This document shows positions 48,578-57,522 of a stretch of DNA of 64,000 nt, one piece after another (the stretch's first letter is position 1; every line of letters begins with the position of its first letter). The stretch is from the NCBI RefSeq assembly GCF_001678945.1, contig NZ_CP015124.1, positions 3,820,001 to 3,884,000 on the forward strand. Direction: 5' to 3'. This DNA comes from Phaeobacter gallaeciensis (GTDB lineage Bacteria; Pseudomonadota; Alphaproteobacteria; Rhodobacterales; Rhodobacteraceae). The notes beneath the pieces are model-generated. The model had not been told where the DNA came from. It was given only the letters and a program-made list of their open reading frames with translations, and made no database searches. A program made the translations under genes and the position numbers.

Positions 48578-49720
48578 TTACAGTCCCATCTGCCGCACCG
48601 CCAGATCGCGCATGATTTCCTCGGATCCGCCTCCGATGGCCATCACCTTGACCTCTCGGTAGATACGTTCGATCCGGTTGCCGCGCAGATAGCCCGCACC
48701 ACCGAGTATCTGCATCGCTTCGGAGGCGCAGAACTCGCAGGCTTTGGAGGTGAACACCTTCGCCTTGCAGATTTCGGCCACCGGCATCCGCCCCTCGTTC
48801 ACCTGCCAGCAGATCGTGTTGAGCGTGGCCTCTACCGCGTCGATCCGGGCCGAGATATCGGCGATCTTGTGGCGGATCACCTGATGGCGGATCAGCGGCT
48901 TGCCAAAGGTCTGCCGCTCCTGTGCCCAGGCGATACTGTCCTCAAGGCAGGTTTTCATCATGCCCAGCATACCGGCGATCAGCCCGACCCGTTCGAGGTT
49001 GAAATTCTCCATCACCGCCAGAAAGCCATGATTTTCCGGCCCCATCATCCGGTCGGCGGGCAGGCGGACGTCATCGAGGAACAGCGTTGCCTGATCCGAG
49101 CACCACCAGCCCATTTTCCGGCTCAGCGCGCTGCGGGTGAACCCCGGGGTGTCCGCTTCGACAAAGAACAGCGAAATCCCCTCCAGCCCCGGCCCACCAG
49201 TGCGGGCAGGAATGACGAAATACTCCGACGTCATGCCGCCGGTGATGAAGGTCTTGCTGCCGCTCAGCACCCAGTGATTGCCATCCCGCCGCGCCGTGGT
49301 CGTGATATTGGCGACGTCCGATCCGCCGCCCGGCTCCGTCACCGCAAGCGAAGACCCTTTGCGCCCCGCGATCACCTCCGGCAGCACCTGCATCTTGATT
49401 TCTTCGCTGGCCAGCCGGGCAATGGGATCAAGCGAGATCTGACGCCCACCCATGGCCGCCGCGACACCGCCCGCGCCGCAGCGGGCGATTTCCTCGCTGT
49501 AGGCGGCACGCATGAAGCAGTCGTCAAAGCCAAGCCCGCCGTATTTCTCGTCGATGCCAAAACCCCATACGCCCAGCGCCCCGGTTTTCTGGTGCAGCTC
49601 CCAGGGGATTTTCCCGGCTTCGTCCCAGTCATCGCAGAAGGGAGTGATTTCCTGCGCCACAAAGCTCCGCAGGCTCTCGCGGAAGGCACGGCGCTCTTCG
49701 GTGTCAAAGGGGCTTTGCAT
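48578..49720 (-). CDS. Acyl-CoA dehydrogenase
   Basis: A 380-residue FAD enzyme introducing a double bond into an acyl-CoA. Visible: SLAVTEPGGGSDVANI (about 132-147), GSKTFITGG (about 162-170), RQTFGKPLIRHQ (about 270-281) and EAMQILGGAGYLRGNRIERIYREVKVMAIGGGSEEIMRD near the C-terminus. The substrate chain cannot be told. Its gene follows the TetR gene with a 5-base gap, which suggests control by that regulator. Confidence 0.93.
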   Translation of the reverse strand: MQSPFDTEERRAFRESLRSFVAQEITPFCDDWDEAGKIPWELHQKTGALGVWGFGIDEKYGGLGFDDCFMRAAYSEEIARCGAGGVAAAMGGRQISLDPIARLASEEIKMQVLPEVIAGRKGSSLAVTEPGGGSDVANITTTARRDGNHWVLSGSKTFITGGMTSEYFVIPARTGGPGLEGISLFFVEADTPGFTRSALSRKMGWWCSDQATLFLDDVRLPADRMMGPENHGFLAVMENFNLERVGLIAGMLGMMKTCLEDSIAWAQERQTFGKPLIRHQVIRHKIADISARIDAVEATLNTICWQVNEGRMPVAEICKAKVFTSKACEFCASEAMQILGGAGYLRGNRIERIYREVKVMAIGGGSEEIMRDLAVRQMGL

Positions 49721-49725
49721 GCGGT

Positions 49726-50397
49726 TTACTCCTTGGGGCCGGGGCGGGTCGCCAGATGCGGCGACACGATGCGGGCGAACAGATCGACCATCTTGGTGAT
49801 GATCTCGGGGTCGCGTTCGTAGGGTGCCTGACTGTGCAGCCCGCGCATAAAGCTGCGGCAGATCGACCAGAGCAACGCCAGATCCTCGCCCGAGGACGCG
49901 GTGTATAGATTGGCAATATTGCGGTTGAAGGCGTCGTTATAATCCCAGAGCGAGGGGGTGATGCGCGTGCGCAGGGTTTCATCCGTGCGCGAGGCGACGA
50001 GGATTTCCATCACCGCGCGCCCTTCACGGGTGTTGATCACCCGGGCCCACAGACGGTGCAGCTCGGCGGGCAAATCCTGTGCCGCGCCGCCCTTGCGCAG
50101 CATATGGCCGCTTTCGCTCGCCTGTTCCGGGCCGCGCACCGGCGCCAGAAGATGTTCCAGCGTGCGCACCATCATTTCCTCTTTCGAAGGAAAGTGATGG
50201 GTCAGCGCCCCGCGTGACACACCAGCGGCGGTCTGTACCCGGTTGATCGAGGTTTCCGCGTATCCCGACTGGTCCAGACAGTCCGTGACCGCATCGAAAA
50301 TCCGCTGCCGGGTCTTGTCTGCCCGCGTTTCGGTTCGCGTTGTGCCCGCAGCGCCGGGCGCGGTGACGTCGGGTTGGTCTTCGGTTTTCTGTGTCAT
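49726..50397 (-). CDS. TetR/AcrR-family regulator
   Basis: A 223-residue repressor type protein. The start at 50397 (MTQKTEDQPDVTAPG) has AAGGAT upstream; a longer frame is not supported. After a disordered N-terminus, the HTH domain is at about 25-75 (RIFDAVTDCLDQSGYAETSINRVQTAAGVSRGALTHHFPSKEEMM), then a ligand-binding helical domain. A palindrome in the divergent gap (50424-50437) is a probable operator, giving control of itself, the acyl-CoA dehydrogenase and the TIGR03084-like gene. Confidence 0.9.
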   Translation of the reverse strand: MTQKTEDQPDVTAPGAAGTTRTETRADKTRQRIFDAVTDCLDQSGYAETSINRVQTAAGVSRGALTHHFPSKEEMMVRTLEHLLAPVRGPEQASESGHMLRKGGAAQDLPAELHRLWARVINTREGRAVMEILVASRTDETLRTRITPSLWDYNDAFNRNIANLYTASSGEDLALLWSICRSFMRGLHSQAPYERDPEIITKMVDLFARIVSPHLATRPGPKE

Positions 50398-50423
50398 GCG
50401 CCTATCCTTTGAGGAATCGTAAA

Positions 50424-50437
50424 ACAGAACGTTCGGT
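50424..50437. promoter_or_regulatory. TetR-type operator candidate
   Basis: ACAGAACGTTCGGT, a 14-base palindrome with one mismatched pair around GAACGTTC. It lies 27 bases from the TetR gene start and 62 from the divergent gene. Confidence 0.5.
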
Positions 50438-50498
50438 CGGTTCAATCGTGGAAGGGCTCGCCGGACGTAGCGGAATTTCAATTGGGAGGAGGGCATCC

Positions 50499-51293
50499 AT
50501 GCAGCAGGCAGAGGATTTTCGTGCCGAAAGCCGGGCGCTGGCGGCGATACTGGAGGATCTGCCGGAAGAGGCGTTTCACAGGCCGACGCAGTTCAAAGAC
50601 TGGACCATCGATCACGTGCTGGGCCACCTGCACCTGTTCAACGTGGCGGCAGAAACCTCGCTCAAGGGGGAGGAGGCCTTTGCCGCATTCATCGGCCCGA
50701 TCGTGCAGGACATGCAATCGGGCAAGACGATCCTGCAGTGCCAGTTCCCTTGGCTCGACGGGTTGTCGGGACGGGCGCTGTTCGAGGCCTGGAAGGCTGG
50801 CGCGGAAACCTGCGCCGATGCTTTTGCTGTGGCCGATCCCAAGGCGCGGGTGAAATGGGTCGGCCCGGACATGAGCGCGCTGTCCTCGATCACCGCACGG
50901 CAGATGGAAACCTGGGCGCATGGTCAGGAGGTTTTTGACCTTCTAGGGCTGGAGCGGGTGGAGCAGGACCGGATCCGCAATATCGCCCATCTTGGCGTTG
51001 CGACTTATGGCTGGACCTTCCTAAACCGGGGAGAAGAGGTGCCCGACCCCGCGCCATTCGTGCAGCTAACCGGACCGTCTTCGGCGGTCTGGGAATGGAA
51101 CACGCCGCAAGAGGACAACCGGGTTGTCGGATCTGCGGTGGAGTTCGCGCAGGTGGTCACGCAGGTGCGCAATATCGAAGACACCGCGCTGGAGGTGACA
51201 GGGGCGACCGCGACGCGCTGGATGGAGATCGCCCAGTGTTTTGCTGGCCCGCCCGAAATGCCCCCCTCAAAAGGGGCTCGTCACAAGGTCTGA
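50499..51293 (+). CDS. TIGR03084-like DinB/MDMPI-fold protein
   Basis: A 264-residue protein from ATG 50499 with GGGAGGAGGG upstream. The N-terminal half is a four-helix mycothiol-maleylpyruvate isomerase/DinB-like metal-binding domain: FKDWTIDHVLGHLHLFN (about 32-48) with candidate His ligands, and ITARQMETWAHGQEVFD (about 130-146) with another His. The length and TWAHGQ pattern fit TIGR03084, of unknown function. It is divergent from the TetR/acyl-CoA dehydrogenase pair. Confidence 0.8.
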   Translation: MQQAEDFRAESRALAAILEDLPEEAFHRPTQFKDWTIDHVLGHLHLFNVAAETSLKGEEAFAAFIGPIVQDMQSGKTILQCQFPWLDGLSGRALFEAWKAGAETCADAFAVADPKARVKWVGPDMSALSSITARQMETWAHGQEVFDLLGLERVEQDRIRNIAHLGVATYGWTFLNRGEEVPDPAPFVQLTGPSSAVWEWNTPQEDNRVVGSAVEFAQVVTQVRNIEDTALEVTGATATRWMEIAQCFAGPPEMPPSKGARHKV

Positions 51294-51357
51294 TCGCTTG
51301 CCGCGCCCTCGGCCCTTTGTTCTGTGAGCGGGCAGGGGGCTGGCGCGACGGTGGAGG

Positions 51358-52254
51358 CTAGTCGTCTTCTTTGCGCAAGCTGCGCCAGGCCCGGGTCAAC
51401 CCGGCCAATGTCATGCGTTCCGCGTCTGCAATGGTGACCGGCAGCCCCTGCATTTCCAATGCAGCGGCATAGGGGCGGGCGGTCTCCTTTTCACCGATCA
51501 GCGCCAGATTTTGCCCTAGCCAGTAAGGGCGGGCGGCGGCCAGTTCGGCGCCCAGCACGGCGCCCCAGATCCGCCCGGTGGCCTCTTCCGGGGTGCAGCT
51601 GCCGCCATGCATGGCTGCCTTGGCTTCGGCCAATCGCGCGGCCATCAGTTCCGGCTTTGACATGGTGTCGGCTACGGTTCCGGTCAGCTCACTCGCTGCC
51701 CAGTCCTGCACCTGCAATCCAGCCATGGCGCAGGCGGATTCGGCCAGTTCCACGGTCAGGAAGCTTTGAAAACTGACGACTTCATCTGCGCTGATCAGAG
51801 CCCAGTGAGTGGTCTTGCCGGGTAGACAAAGAACCCCGTCCCAGGACGGATTGAGCGCCAGAAACCCGGCGATGCAGGTTTCGGCGCCCTGCATGATGGC
51901 AGGCGGCGCCTTTTGCGCCAGCCCGGGCAGTGTGATGAGCACGGTTTCCGGGGGCAGGGCGCTGCCTTGTGGGGCCAATGGCATCTGGTCCGGGCGCGTC
52001 GGGACGGCCTGCGGTGCGGCCAGGCCGGTGCCACAGGCGACAATTGGCAGTTGCGATGCAGTCAGCTCGCCGCACAGCGCGGCATGGATCTCGGACAAGC
52101 CCGGATCGTTGCTGCCCTGCGGCAGATGTGCCTTGCGGCGAGCGCCGGGCGTGTCCCCGGACATGGCCCAGAAAGTCCACTCCGTGCCCTGCGCCTCGGC
52201 AGCGATCCAGTTGTCGGACTGAAAAAGAGACGATCTATCTGCAGCCATGGTCAT
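51358..52254 (-). CDS. DgoK-like protein with degraded kinase motifs
   Basis: A 298-residue protein with the outline of 2-dehydro-3-deoxygalactonokinase: LITLPGLAQKAPPAIMQGAETCIAGFLAL, then LCLPGKTTHWALI, then VVSFQSFLTVEL. In E. coli DgoK the equivalent stretches contain MRGEETQ and PGTHCKW, and the N-terminus has an IDWGSTNLRAW phosphate loop; here these read MQGAETC, PGKTTHW and AAEAQGTEWTFW. The catalytic signature is therefore eroded. The start at 52254 has GGAAGG upstream. It is alone, with no galactonate genes beside it. Confidence 0.7.
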   Translation of the reverse strand: MTMAADRSSLFQSDNWIAAEAQGTEWTFWAMSGDTPGARRKAHLPQGSNDPGLSEIHAALCGELTASQLPIVACGTGLAAPQAVPTRPDQMPLAPQGSALPPETVLITLPGLAQKAPPAIMQGAETCIAGFLALNPSWDGVLCLPGKTTHWALISADEVVSFQSFLTVELAESACAMAGLQVQDWAASELTGTVADTMSKPELMAARLAEAKAAMHGGSCTPEEATGRIWGAVLGAELAAARPYWLGQNLALIGEKETARPYAAALEMQGLPVTIADAERMTLAGLTRAWRSLRKEDD

Positions 52255-52666
52255 CCGCGCCTTCCGTCTGTTTTGGAATGGCGCGCATAAAGACGCGATT
52301 CCCGCCAACAGGCAAGCAGGCGACCATCAATGTTGCTGGCGCGGCGTTTGATCGCCCCGAAAAGCGGCCACACCTATCCGCAGGTCTTGGGGTACTATCC
52401 AAAAGGTGAGGGGGGGATGACCGGAAGAGACGCCAAGCGGTGGCCGGTTTCCGCTGGACAGAGTTGGGAAATATTCAAATCAGGCTATATTGTAAAAGCA
52501 GCCTGCAGCGTTTCGTAGGGCTGCCTGGCCAAGCGGCGCACCCGCGTACAACGCACGGATGAAATGCCGGGACGCTCTGCCCGGATGCACCACAGAGGCC
52601 ATGTCAGGGGCCAAGACAATGCCCTCTGACTGTGGTGTTGAGTGTGTTTTGAGTGGGGCTTGTGTT
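52255..52666. promoter_or_regulatory. 412-base gap before the AraC gene
   Basis: Shared promoter region of the divergent DgoK-like and AraC-type genes. A run GAGGGGGG before an ATG at 52417 could in principle drive a 33-codon reading frame, but there is no other support. No clear palindrome or terminator. Confidence 0.35.
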
Positions 52667-53746
52667 ATGACCCGGCATCTGAACCTTGAAAATGCAATTT
52701 TCGTCCAATATGCCGCGCAAAGGCTGGCCGAGCTTGGGCATTCTTCGGCAGAGATCTTTCGTGCGGTGCCTTTTGGCCAGAGTCTTGTTGGCCAAGAAGA
52801 GCCCTATACCGACAGCCGTTCGATCGCATCGTTCTTTCAGCATGCGGCGAAAATCAGCGAGATTGATCTCTTCGGACTACGGTTCGGGCAGCAGACCGAT
52901 CTGCGCAAGGCCGGGCTTCTGGGGTATCTGGCCCTGTGTGCGCCGCAGGTGCTGGGGTTTCTGTCGAACCTGTCGGACTACGCCCGCCTATTCGGAGAGG
53001 CCCTGCATTTCGATCGCTCCCAGCTTGCTGAAACCGGTGCGCTGACCTGGACCTATGCGGTGGATGCAGGCACTCGCCCCGAGATCCGCGGAGGAGAGAG
53101 CCGAGTGCGCACATCTGCTCCAGACACGGCGGGGATCGAGCTAAGCGGACAATACGTGGAATTCCTCGTGGCACTGATCCTGTCGAACCTGCGCCGGTCC
53201 AGCCAGACCCGTATCCGGCTGCGGCAGGTGGCGTTCTGCCATCACCGTTTGTCCGGCGCCGCCGAGATGGAAGAGTTCTTTGGCTGCCGTGTCCAGTTTG
53301 GTGCGCCTGAAAACCTGTTACGGTTCGAAACCGATGATCTGACGCGGGAGCTTGCGACAGGTGACCCGATCCTGTTGCGCATCTTGCTGCAATGCGCCGC
53401 GTCGCAGATGAAGACCATGATGGCCGGGGAGAGAGATATCGCATCGCAAGTTGAGCAGAGCATTTCGCGTCGACTTGCCTCAGGGACGGCTGCGCTGGAG
53501 ACCGTGGCGCAGGACCTTGGCATGAGTCCCCGTACCTTGTCGCGCAAGCTGGGCGATCAGGGTACCAGTTATTTCGAAATTCTGGAAAAGCTGCGCGAGG
53601 AAATGGCCACGCAATATCTGTTGCACAGCGAGCTGGTTCTGGCAGAGATCGCGCATTTGCTGGGCTATCGCGGGCTCAGCTCGTTCAACGATGCCTTCAA
53701 GCGTTGGACAGGAAAAAGCCCCGGAAAATTCCGCAGCGGCTCCTGA
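52667..53746 (+). CDS. AraC-family regulator with OruR/ArgR-type N-terminal domain
   Basis: About 359 residues from ATG 52667; earlier in-frame starts exist but add residues with no family look. The N-terminal domain (about 15-190, KAGLLGYLALCAPQVLGFLSNL) is the arabinose-binding-like form seen in OruR- and virulence-type regulators. The C-terminal HTH (about 262-359) has ETVAQDLGMSPRTLSRKL and IAHLLGYRGLSSFNDAFKRWTGKSPGKFR. The ligand is unknown. Confidence 0.88.
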   Translation: MTRHLNLENAIFVQYAAQRLAELGHSSAEIFRAVPFGQSLVGQEEPYTDSRSIASFFQHAAKISEIDLFGLRFGQQTDLRKAGLLGYLALCAPQVLGFLSNLSDYARLFGEALHFDRSQLAETGALTWTYAVDAGTRPEIRGGESRVRTSAPDTAGIELSGQYVEFLVALILSNLRRSSQTRIRLRQVAFCHHRLSGAAEMEEFFGCRVQFGAPENLLRFETDDLTRELATGDPILLRILLQCAASQMKTMMAGERDIASQVEQSISRRLASGTAALETVAQDLGMSPRTLSRKLGDQGTSYFEILEKLREEMATQYLLHSELVLAEIAHLLGYRGLSSFNDAFKRWTGKSPGKFRSGS

Positions 53747-54182
53747 AACGGCCGTGATCCTGTCGAATCTCATTCTGTTGCAGGCTGATAGCGTGCACGC
53801 TTAGCCCGGACCCAATGTGGGGGCTGAGGTGCGCTGCGCCACCGATTCCGGGTCTATATTCCCCAGTTCCCCAACAGTGTGAGCATATTTTGGATTATTG
53901 TTTCCCAAATGCGCTGGAATTCAGGTGAAAATGTGGCTGGTTAACCTTTTTTCATTTACTCGCAGCAATTTAGATAAAAATATATTAAAAAGAATGTGTC
54001 GATAATTTGAACTTCTTTCGCCCTAAATGCGGAGAAGTGGGTGCAGGGAAGACGCGTGGGGGCGCGTCCTATCAGACCCTTCAATTACAGACGTGTGTTG
54101 CCGGCTGCTGCCATGCCGGACCTGTGCAAATTAAACGGTTCCGCAGGATGCGGTGTGCCCGACCCATGGGGTCTGGTGAGGA
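53747..54182. promoter_or_regulatory. 436-base AT-rich leader of the polysaccharide locus
   Basis: Markedly AT-rich around 53880-54010, unlike the rest of the window, and the likely promoter of the sugar transferase gene. I looked for paired TTAA-N7-TTAA CtrA sites and found none complete. No convincing small gene or RNA. Confidence 0.45.
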
Positions 54183-55016
54183 ATGGGGATTTTGATGACG
54201 GACCTGTTGCGTAAGAATAAAGTTCCGATGCTGTCATTTGCTTCAGTCGATACTGCTGGGCAGGGAACCTTGGTTTTGAAACGGCTCAAGGATGAAGCTC
54301 TGCGACAGGCGATGACAGCGCAGGCCGCCAATGCCAACGTGGCCCAATGGATCGGTCCATCACACTATGAACCGCTGCAGATGCCGCACCGCCGGTCCTC
54401 GCGTCCGGAGCTGTATCGTCGGGCTGGAAAACGGACCCTAGATTTGCTGCTAACCCTATTATCCTTGCCTGTCACTCTGCCTGTCGTGTTGTTCTGCGCG
54501 CTGGCGCTTGCACTTGAAGGCGGCAGCCCGTTTTACACGCAGGAGCGCCTGGGCCGGAATGGCAGACGCTTCCGAATCCTGAAGCTGCGCACCATGGTGC
54601 GGGATGCGGATGCCCGTCTGGCCGAATGCCTTGCGCGGGACCCGGCCTTGCGGCGGGAATGGGACGCAACGCAGAAACTGAAGAACGATCCCCGCATCAC
54701 CCGTGTTGGCCGTATCCTACGAGTCACCTCCATGGATGAGCTTCCGCAGCTGTGGAACGTGGTGAAAGGCGAGATGAGCCTTGTGGGTCCGCGTCCGATG
54801 ATGCCCGAGCAGCTGGCGATTTACGGTGATCCGCGCGATTATTTTGATCTCAAACCCGGTTTGACGGGGCTGTGGCAGGTGTCGGCTCGCAACGAAAGCA
54901 CCTTTGCCTTTCGCGCTGCCGCGGATTCCGAATACTGTCGCGCGCTAAGCCTTGGCTGTGACATCGGTCTGATCTGGCGCACTATCGGCGTGGTTCTGAA
55001 AGGTACAGGATATTAA
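54183..55016 (+). CDS. Undecaprenyl-phosphate sugar transferase (ExoY/WbaP type)
   Basis: Starts polysaccharide repeat units by placing a sugar phosphate on undecaprenyl phosphate. It has 277 residues (or 273 from ATG 54195). After a non-conserved cytoplasmic N-terminus there is one hydrophobic hairpin (about 84-110, RTLDLLLTLLSLPVTLPVVLF), then the catalytic domain with PFYTQERLGRNGRRFRILKLRTM, MDELPQLWNVVKGEMSLVGPRPMMP and KPGLTGLWQVSAR, all diagnostic. It is the first gene of the plus-strand part of the locus. Confidence 0.94.
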   Translation: MGILMTDLLRKNKVPMLSFASVDTAGQGTLVLKRLKDEALRQAMTAQAANANVAQWIGPSHYEPLQMPHRRSSRPELYRRAGKRTLDLLLTLLSLPVTLPVVLFCALALALEGGSPFYTQERLGRNGRRFRILKLRTMVRDADARLAECLARDPALRREWDATQKLKNDPRITRVGRILRVTSMDELPQLWNVVKGEMSLVGPRPMMPEQLAIYGDPRDYFDLKPGLTGLWQVSARNESTFAFRAAADSEYCRALSLGCDIGLIWRTIGVVLKGTGY

Positions 55017-55209
55017 TCCCTGTCTGGTTCAATGCAGTCGCGAAGAGGACCCGCGCCGTGCATCTCATTTTTGGTGCGGGCGCTGCCTTGCGGCCATGGC
55101 CGGAGCAAGGCGCGTTGCGGGCTTCTTTCGCAGGGGCAAGTTGATATGATCCTGAAGTTGGCAAAGCTGCGGCCACGTGGCAAGGCTGTGATGACAATAT
55201 GAGCAAGGC

Positions 55210-56073
55210 ATGACGCAACAGGGTTTTAAGAAATTTCGGCGGCGCGCGCAGGTTCAGCCCGAGGTGCAGGAACAGGTGCGCCCGGAACCGGATGAGGCTG
55301 TGCTGGAGAACGTACCAACCGGCCTGCAGTCCGAACCTGCCGAAATCCTCCCCACCACCTTGCCAAGCCCATGGGAACGGTTGGCCAGAATTTCCTTTGA
55401 TCCTGACCGGGGGGGGCGTGATGGTGCGCCGCTGGCTTCAGCCGTGCGGACCGACCCGGCCGGGCGCGCATTTGATCTGCTGCGCACGCGGCTGTTGCAA
55501 ACCTTGAAGGCCCGCGGCTGGAACCGGGTTGCGGTCACTGCGCCCACCGGGGGCTGTGGAGCCACATTCTGTGCGGTCAATCTGGCGCTTAGCCTGGCGC
55601 GGGTGCCGTCTAGCCGGACCATCTTGATGGATCTCAACTTTCGCAGCCCTGGGGTGGGCCCTGCGATGGGGCTGGCGGCGGCGGGCGACATGGCGTCCTT
55701 CCTGTCCGGCACCCGCCCTGTAGAAGAGGCGTTGGTGCGCCCGCTCGATACGCTCGCGGTCGGGTTGAACGCGACGCCGGACCTGAACGCGGCAGAAATC
55801 CTGCATGACAGCCGTAGCGCCGCGGTACTGGACCACATGGTGGCGGACCTCGACCCGGAAACGGTTGTCTTCGACCTACCACCGATGCTGGAGTACGATG
55901 ATGCGGCGGCCTTCCTGCCGCAGGTCGACGGGGTGCTGGTGATCTCGGACGGGACGCAGACAACGGCGGCGCATCTGGCCGCTTGCGAGAGGATCCTCAA
56001 TGGAAACGCGCCGTTGCTGGGGGTGGTCCTGAACCGAGGGCGCGCGACGGCCGACATCGGGCCTGTCGCATAA
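55210..56073 (+). CDS. CpsD/CapB-like P-loop protein with altered Walker A
   Basis: A 287-residue cytoplasmic protein like the ATPase half of bacterial tyrosine autokinases that pair with Wzz/GumC proteins. The nucleotide loop reads TAPTGGCGATF, with Ala118 where the family has Lys. Walker A' is ILMDLNFRSPG and Walker B is VVFDLPPML. A Tyr-rich C-terminal cluster, present in true BY-kinases, is absent. It precedes the Wzz-like gene by 111 bases. It may act as a non-hydrolysing partner of that protein. Confidence 0.75.
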   Translation: MTQQGFKKFRRRAQVQPEVQEQVRPEPDEAVLENVPTGLQSEPAEILPTTLPSPWERLARISFDPDRGGRDGAPLASAVRTDPAGRAFDLLRTRLLQTLKARGWNRVAVTAPTGGCGATFCAVNLALSLARVPSSRTILMDLNFRSPGVGPAMGLAAAGDMASFLSGTRPVEEALVRPLDTLAVGLNATPDLNAAEILHDSRSAAVLDHMVADLDPETVVFDLPPMLEYDDAAAFLPQVDGVLVISDGTQTTAAHLAACERILNGNAPLLGVVLNRGRATADIGPVA

Positions 56074-56184
56074 CTTCCGCCAACCGGTCAAAGTTTTGCC
56101 TGCTTGCCATGGTGTGTATGGCACAGCACACTTTGCACGTTAATCTGCCCAGCGGCGCGACCGCGGCAAACCAAGAGATGTTGA

Positions 56185-57429
56185 ATGGGTCCTATCTACT
56201 CCTTGCCGGATCTTCTGGACATGCTGCGCCGCCGCGCGTTGGTGATCCTTGCGATTGCCGTTCTGGGCAGTCTGGTGTCGCTGTTTCTGGCCGCCCGACA
56301 GCAGCATTTCTACGAAAGCTCCGAGGTCATTCAGGTCGCACAGCCGACAATCGCGGATGATCTGGCCAAATCAACGGTCGAAGGATCCACCGCGCGTCGC
56401 ATGCAGCTGATCGAACAGCGGCTGATGGCGCGCAGCTCTGTACTAGAGATTGTCGAGGCGTTCGATCTATATAGCGATATGCCGGATCTTAGACCTTCGG
56501 ACCTGGTTACGCTGGTGCGCGAAAACGTCTCGATTACCGGGGTGGCTGCGGTGCGCGAAGGCTTTGCCGATGATGGTACCATCGCTGTTTTGACCATCAC
56601 CGCCCGCATGCCCAGCCCTGAACAGGCCCAGGCGGTTGCAGCGGAATTTGGGCGCCGGACGATCGAGCTCAGCGTCAGTACCCGTATCGAGCAGGCGCGG
56701 GAAACGCTGAATTTCTTTACCGCAAAGGAAACGGCCGTGGCCAAGGAACTGGCGGCGCTGGACGATGAGATCGCCTCCTACCGGACCGAGCACGACGTTG
56801 CTCAGCCGGGGGCGTTGGAAATCCGCCAAGGGGAAATCGCCACGCTGAACGAGGCGCTGCTGGATATTGACCGGGAGCAGATCCAGATCCGTCGGGCGGC
56901 AGATCAGGCGATGTCCAATGAACGCCCGGCAACAGCGCAGCGCATGCTTGAAGAATTCGAAGAGCAGCTTGCCACCCTGACCGCGCAGCGCGATCTTCTG
57001 ACCCGGCGCAAGGCAGAAATCGAAGCGTCACTAGAAACCTCTCCTGAGGTCGAGCGTCAGCTCGCTGCCTATGACCGCAGGCTGCAACAGCTGCAGAGCG
57101 AACTGGAGACGACCCGTGCTCGCCGCAACGAGGCCGAGATCGGATTCCGTCTGGAAACCGCGCGCCAGTCCGAGCGACTGACAGTGCTGGAACCAGCTGC
57201 CTTGCCCGATTACCCGGTAACAGGGGGACGCAAGCGCACGGCGCTTTTGGGCGCCGCCGCCAGCCTGCTCGCCGCTTTGGTGATTGCCTTCCTTCTGGAG
57301 TTACGAAAGCCGGTGCTGCGCTCGGTCGCGCAGATGAAGCGGGAAACTGGGCTAATGCCGGTTGTCACCATTCCGGAAATGAAGTCCCCCGGCGGAAAAC
57401 GGCGCTCAGGCAAAGGGCGGCGCAGCTGA
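56185..57429 (+). CDS. Wzz/GumC-like polysaccharide chain-length protein
   Basis: A 414-residue inner-membrane protein with an N-terminal helix (about 17-37), a Wzz domain, a long periplasmic coiled coil (about 165-335) and a second helix (about 350-370), then a short Lys/Arg-rich cytoplasmic tail (GGKRRSGKGRRS) without an ATPase domain. The separate CpsD-like gene upstream supplies that part. It probably controls length or export of the polysaccharide. Its hydrophobic N-terminus fits the ATG at 56185, although the ribosome site is weak. Confidence 0.88.
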   Translation: MGPIYSLPDLLDMLRRRALVILAIAVLGSLVSLFLAARQQHFYESSEVIQVAQPTIADDLAKSTVEGSTARRMQLIEQRLMARSSVLEIVEAFDLYSDMPDLRPSDLVTLVRENVSITGVAAVREGFADDGTIAVLTITARMPSPEQAQAVAAEFGRRTIELSVSTRIEQARETLNFFTAKETAVAKELAALDDEIASYRTEHDVAQPGALEIRQGEIATLNEALLDIDREQIQIRRAADQAMSNERPATAQRMLEEFEEQLATLTAQRDLLTRRKAEIEASLETSPEVERQLAAYDRRLQQLQSELETTRARRNEAEIGFRLETARQSERLTVLEPAALPDYPVTGGRKRTALLGAAASLLAALVIAFLLELRKPVLRSVAQMKRETGLMPVVTIPEMKSPGGKRRSGKGRRS

Positions 57430-57522
57430 TCGTTTGCCTTGTGAGGGGACCGTCACGACCAAAAGCCGGGCGTGCAGTCCCAGTTGTCCTGCCGCAGGGG
57501 CGGCTGTAGGGCAGGCGGTGGA

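Noticed and set aside
52417-52518. Possible 33-codon leader peptide behind GAGGGGGG upstream of the AraC gene
   Set aside because: Only the ribosome-site-like run supports it; the peptide shows no recognisable features or attenuator structure.
53747-54182. CtrA-type site in the AT-rich leader of the polysaccharide locus
   Set aside because: TTAA occurs but no second TTAA at the required 7-base spacing was found.
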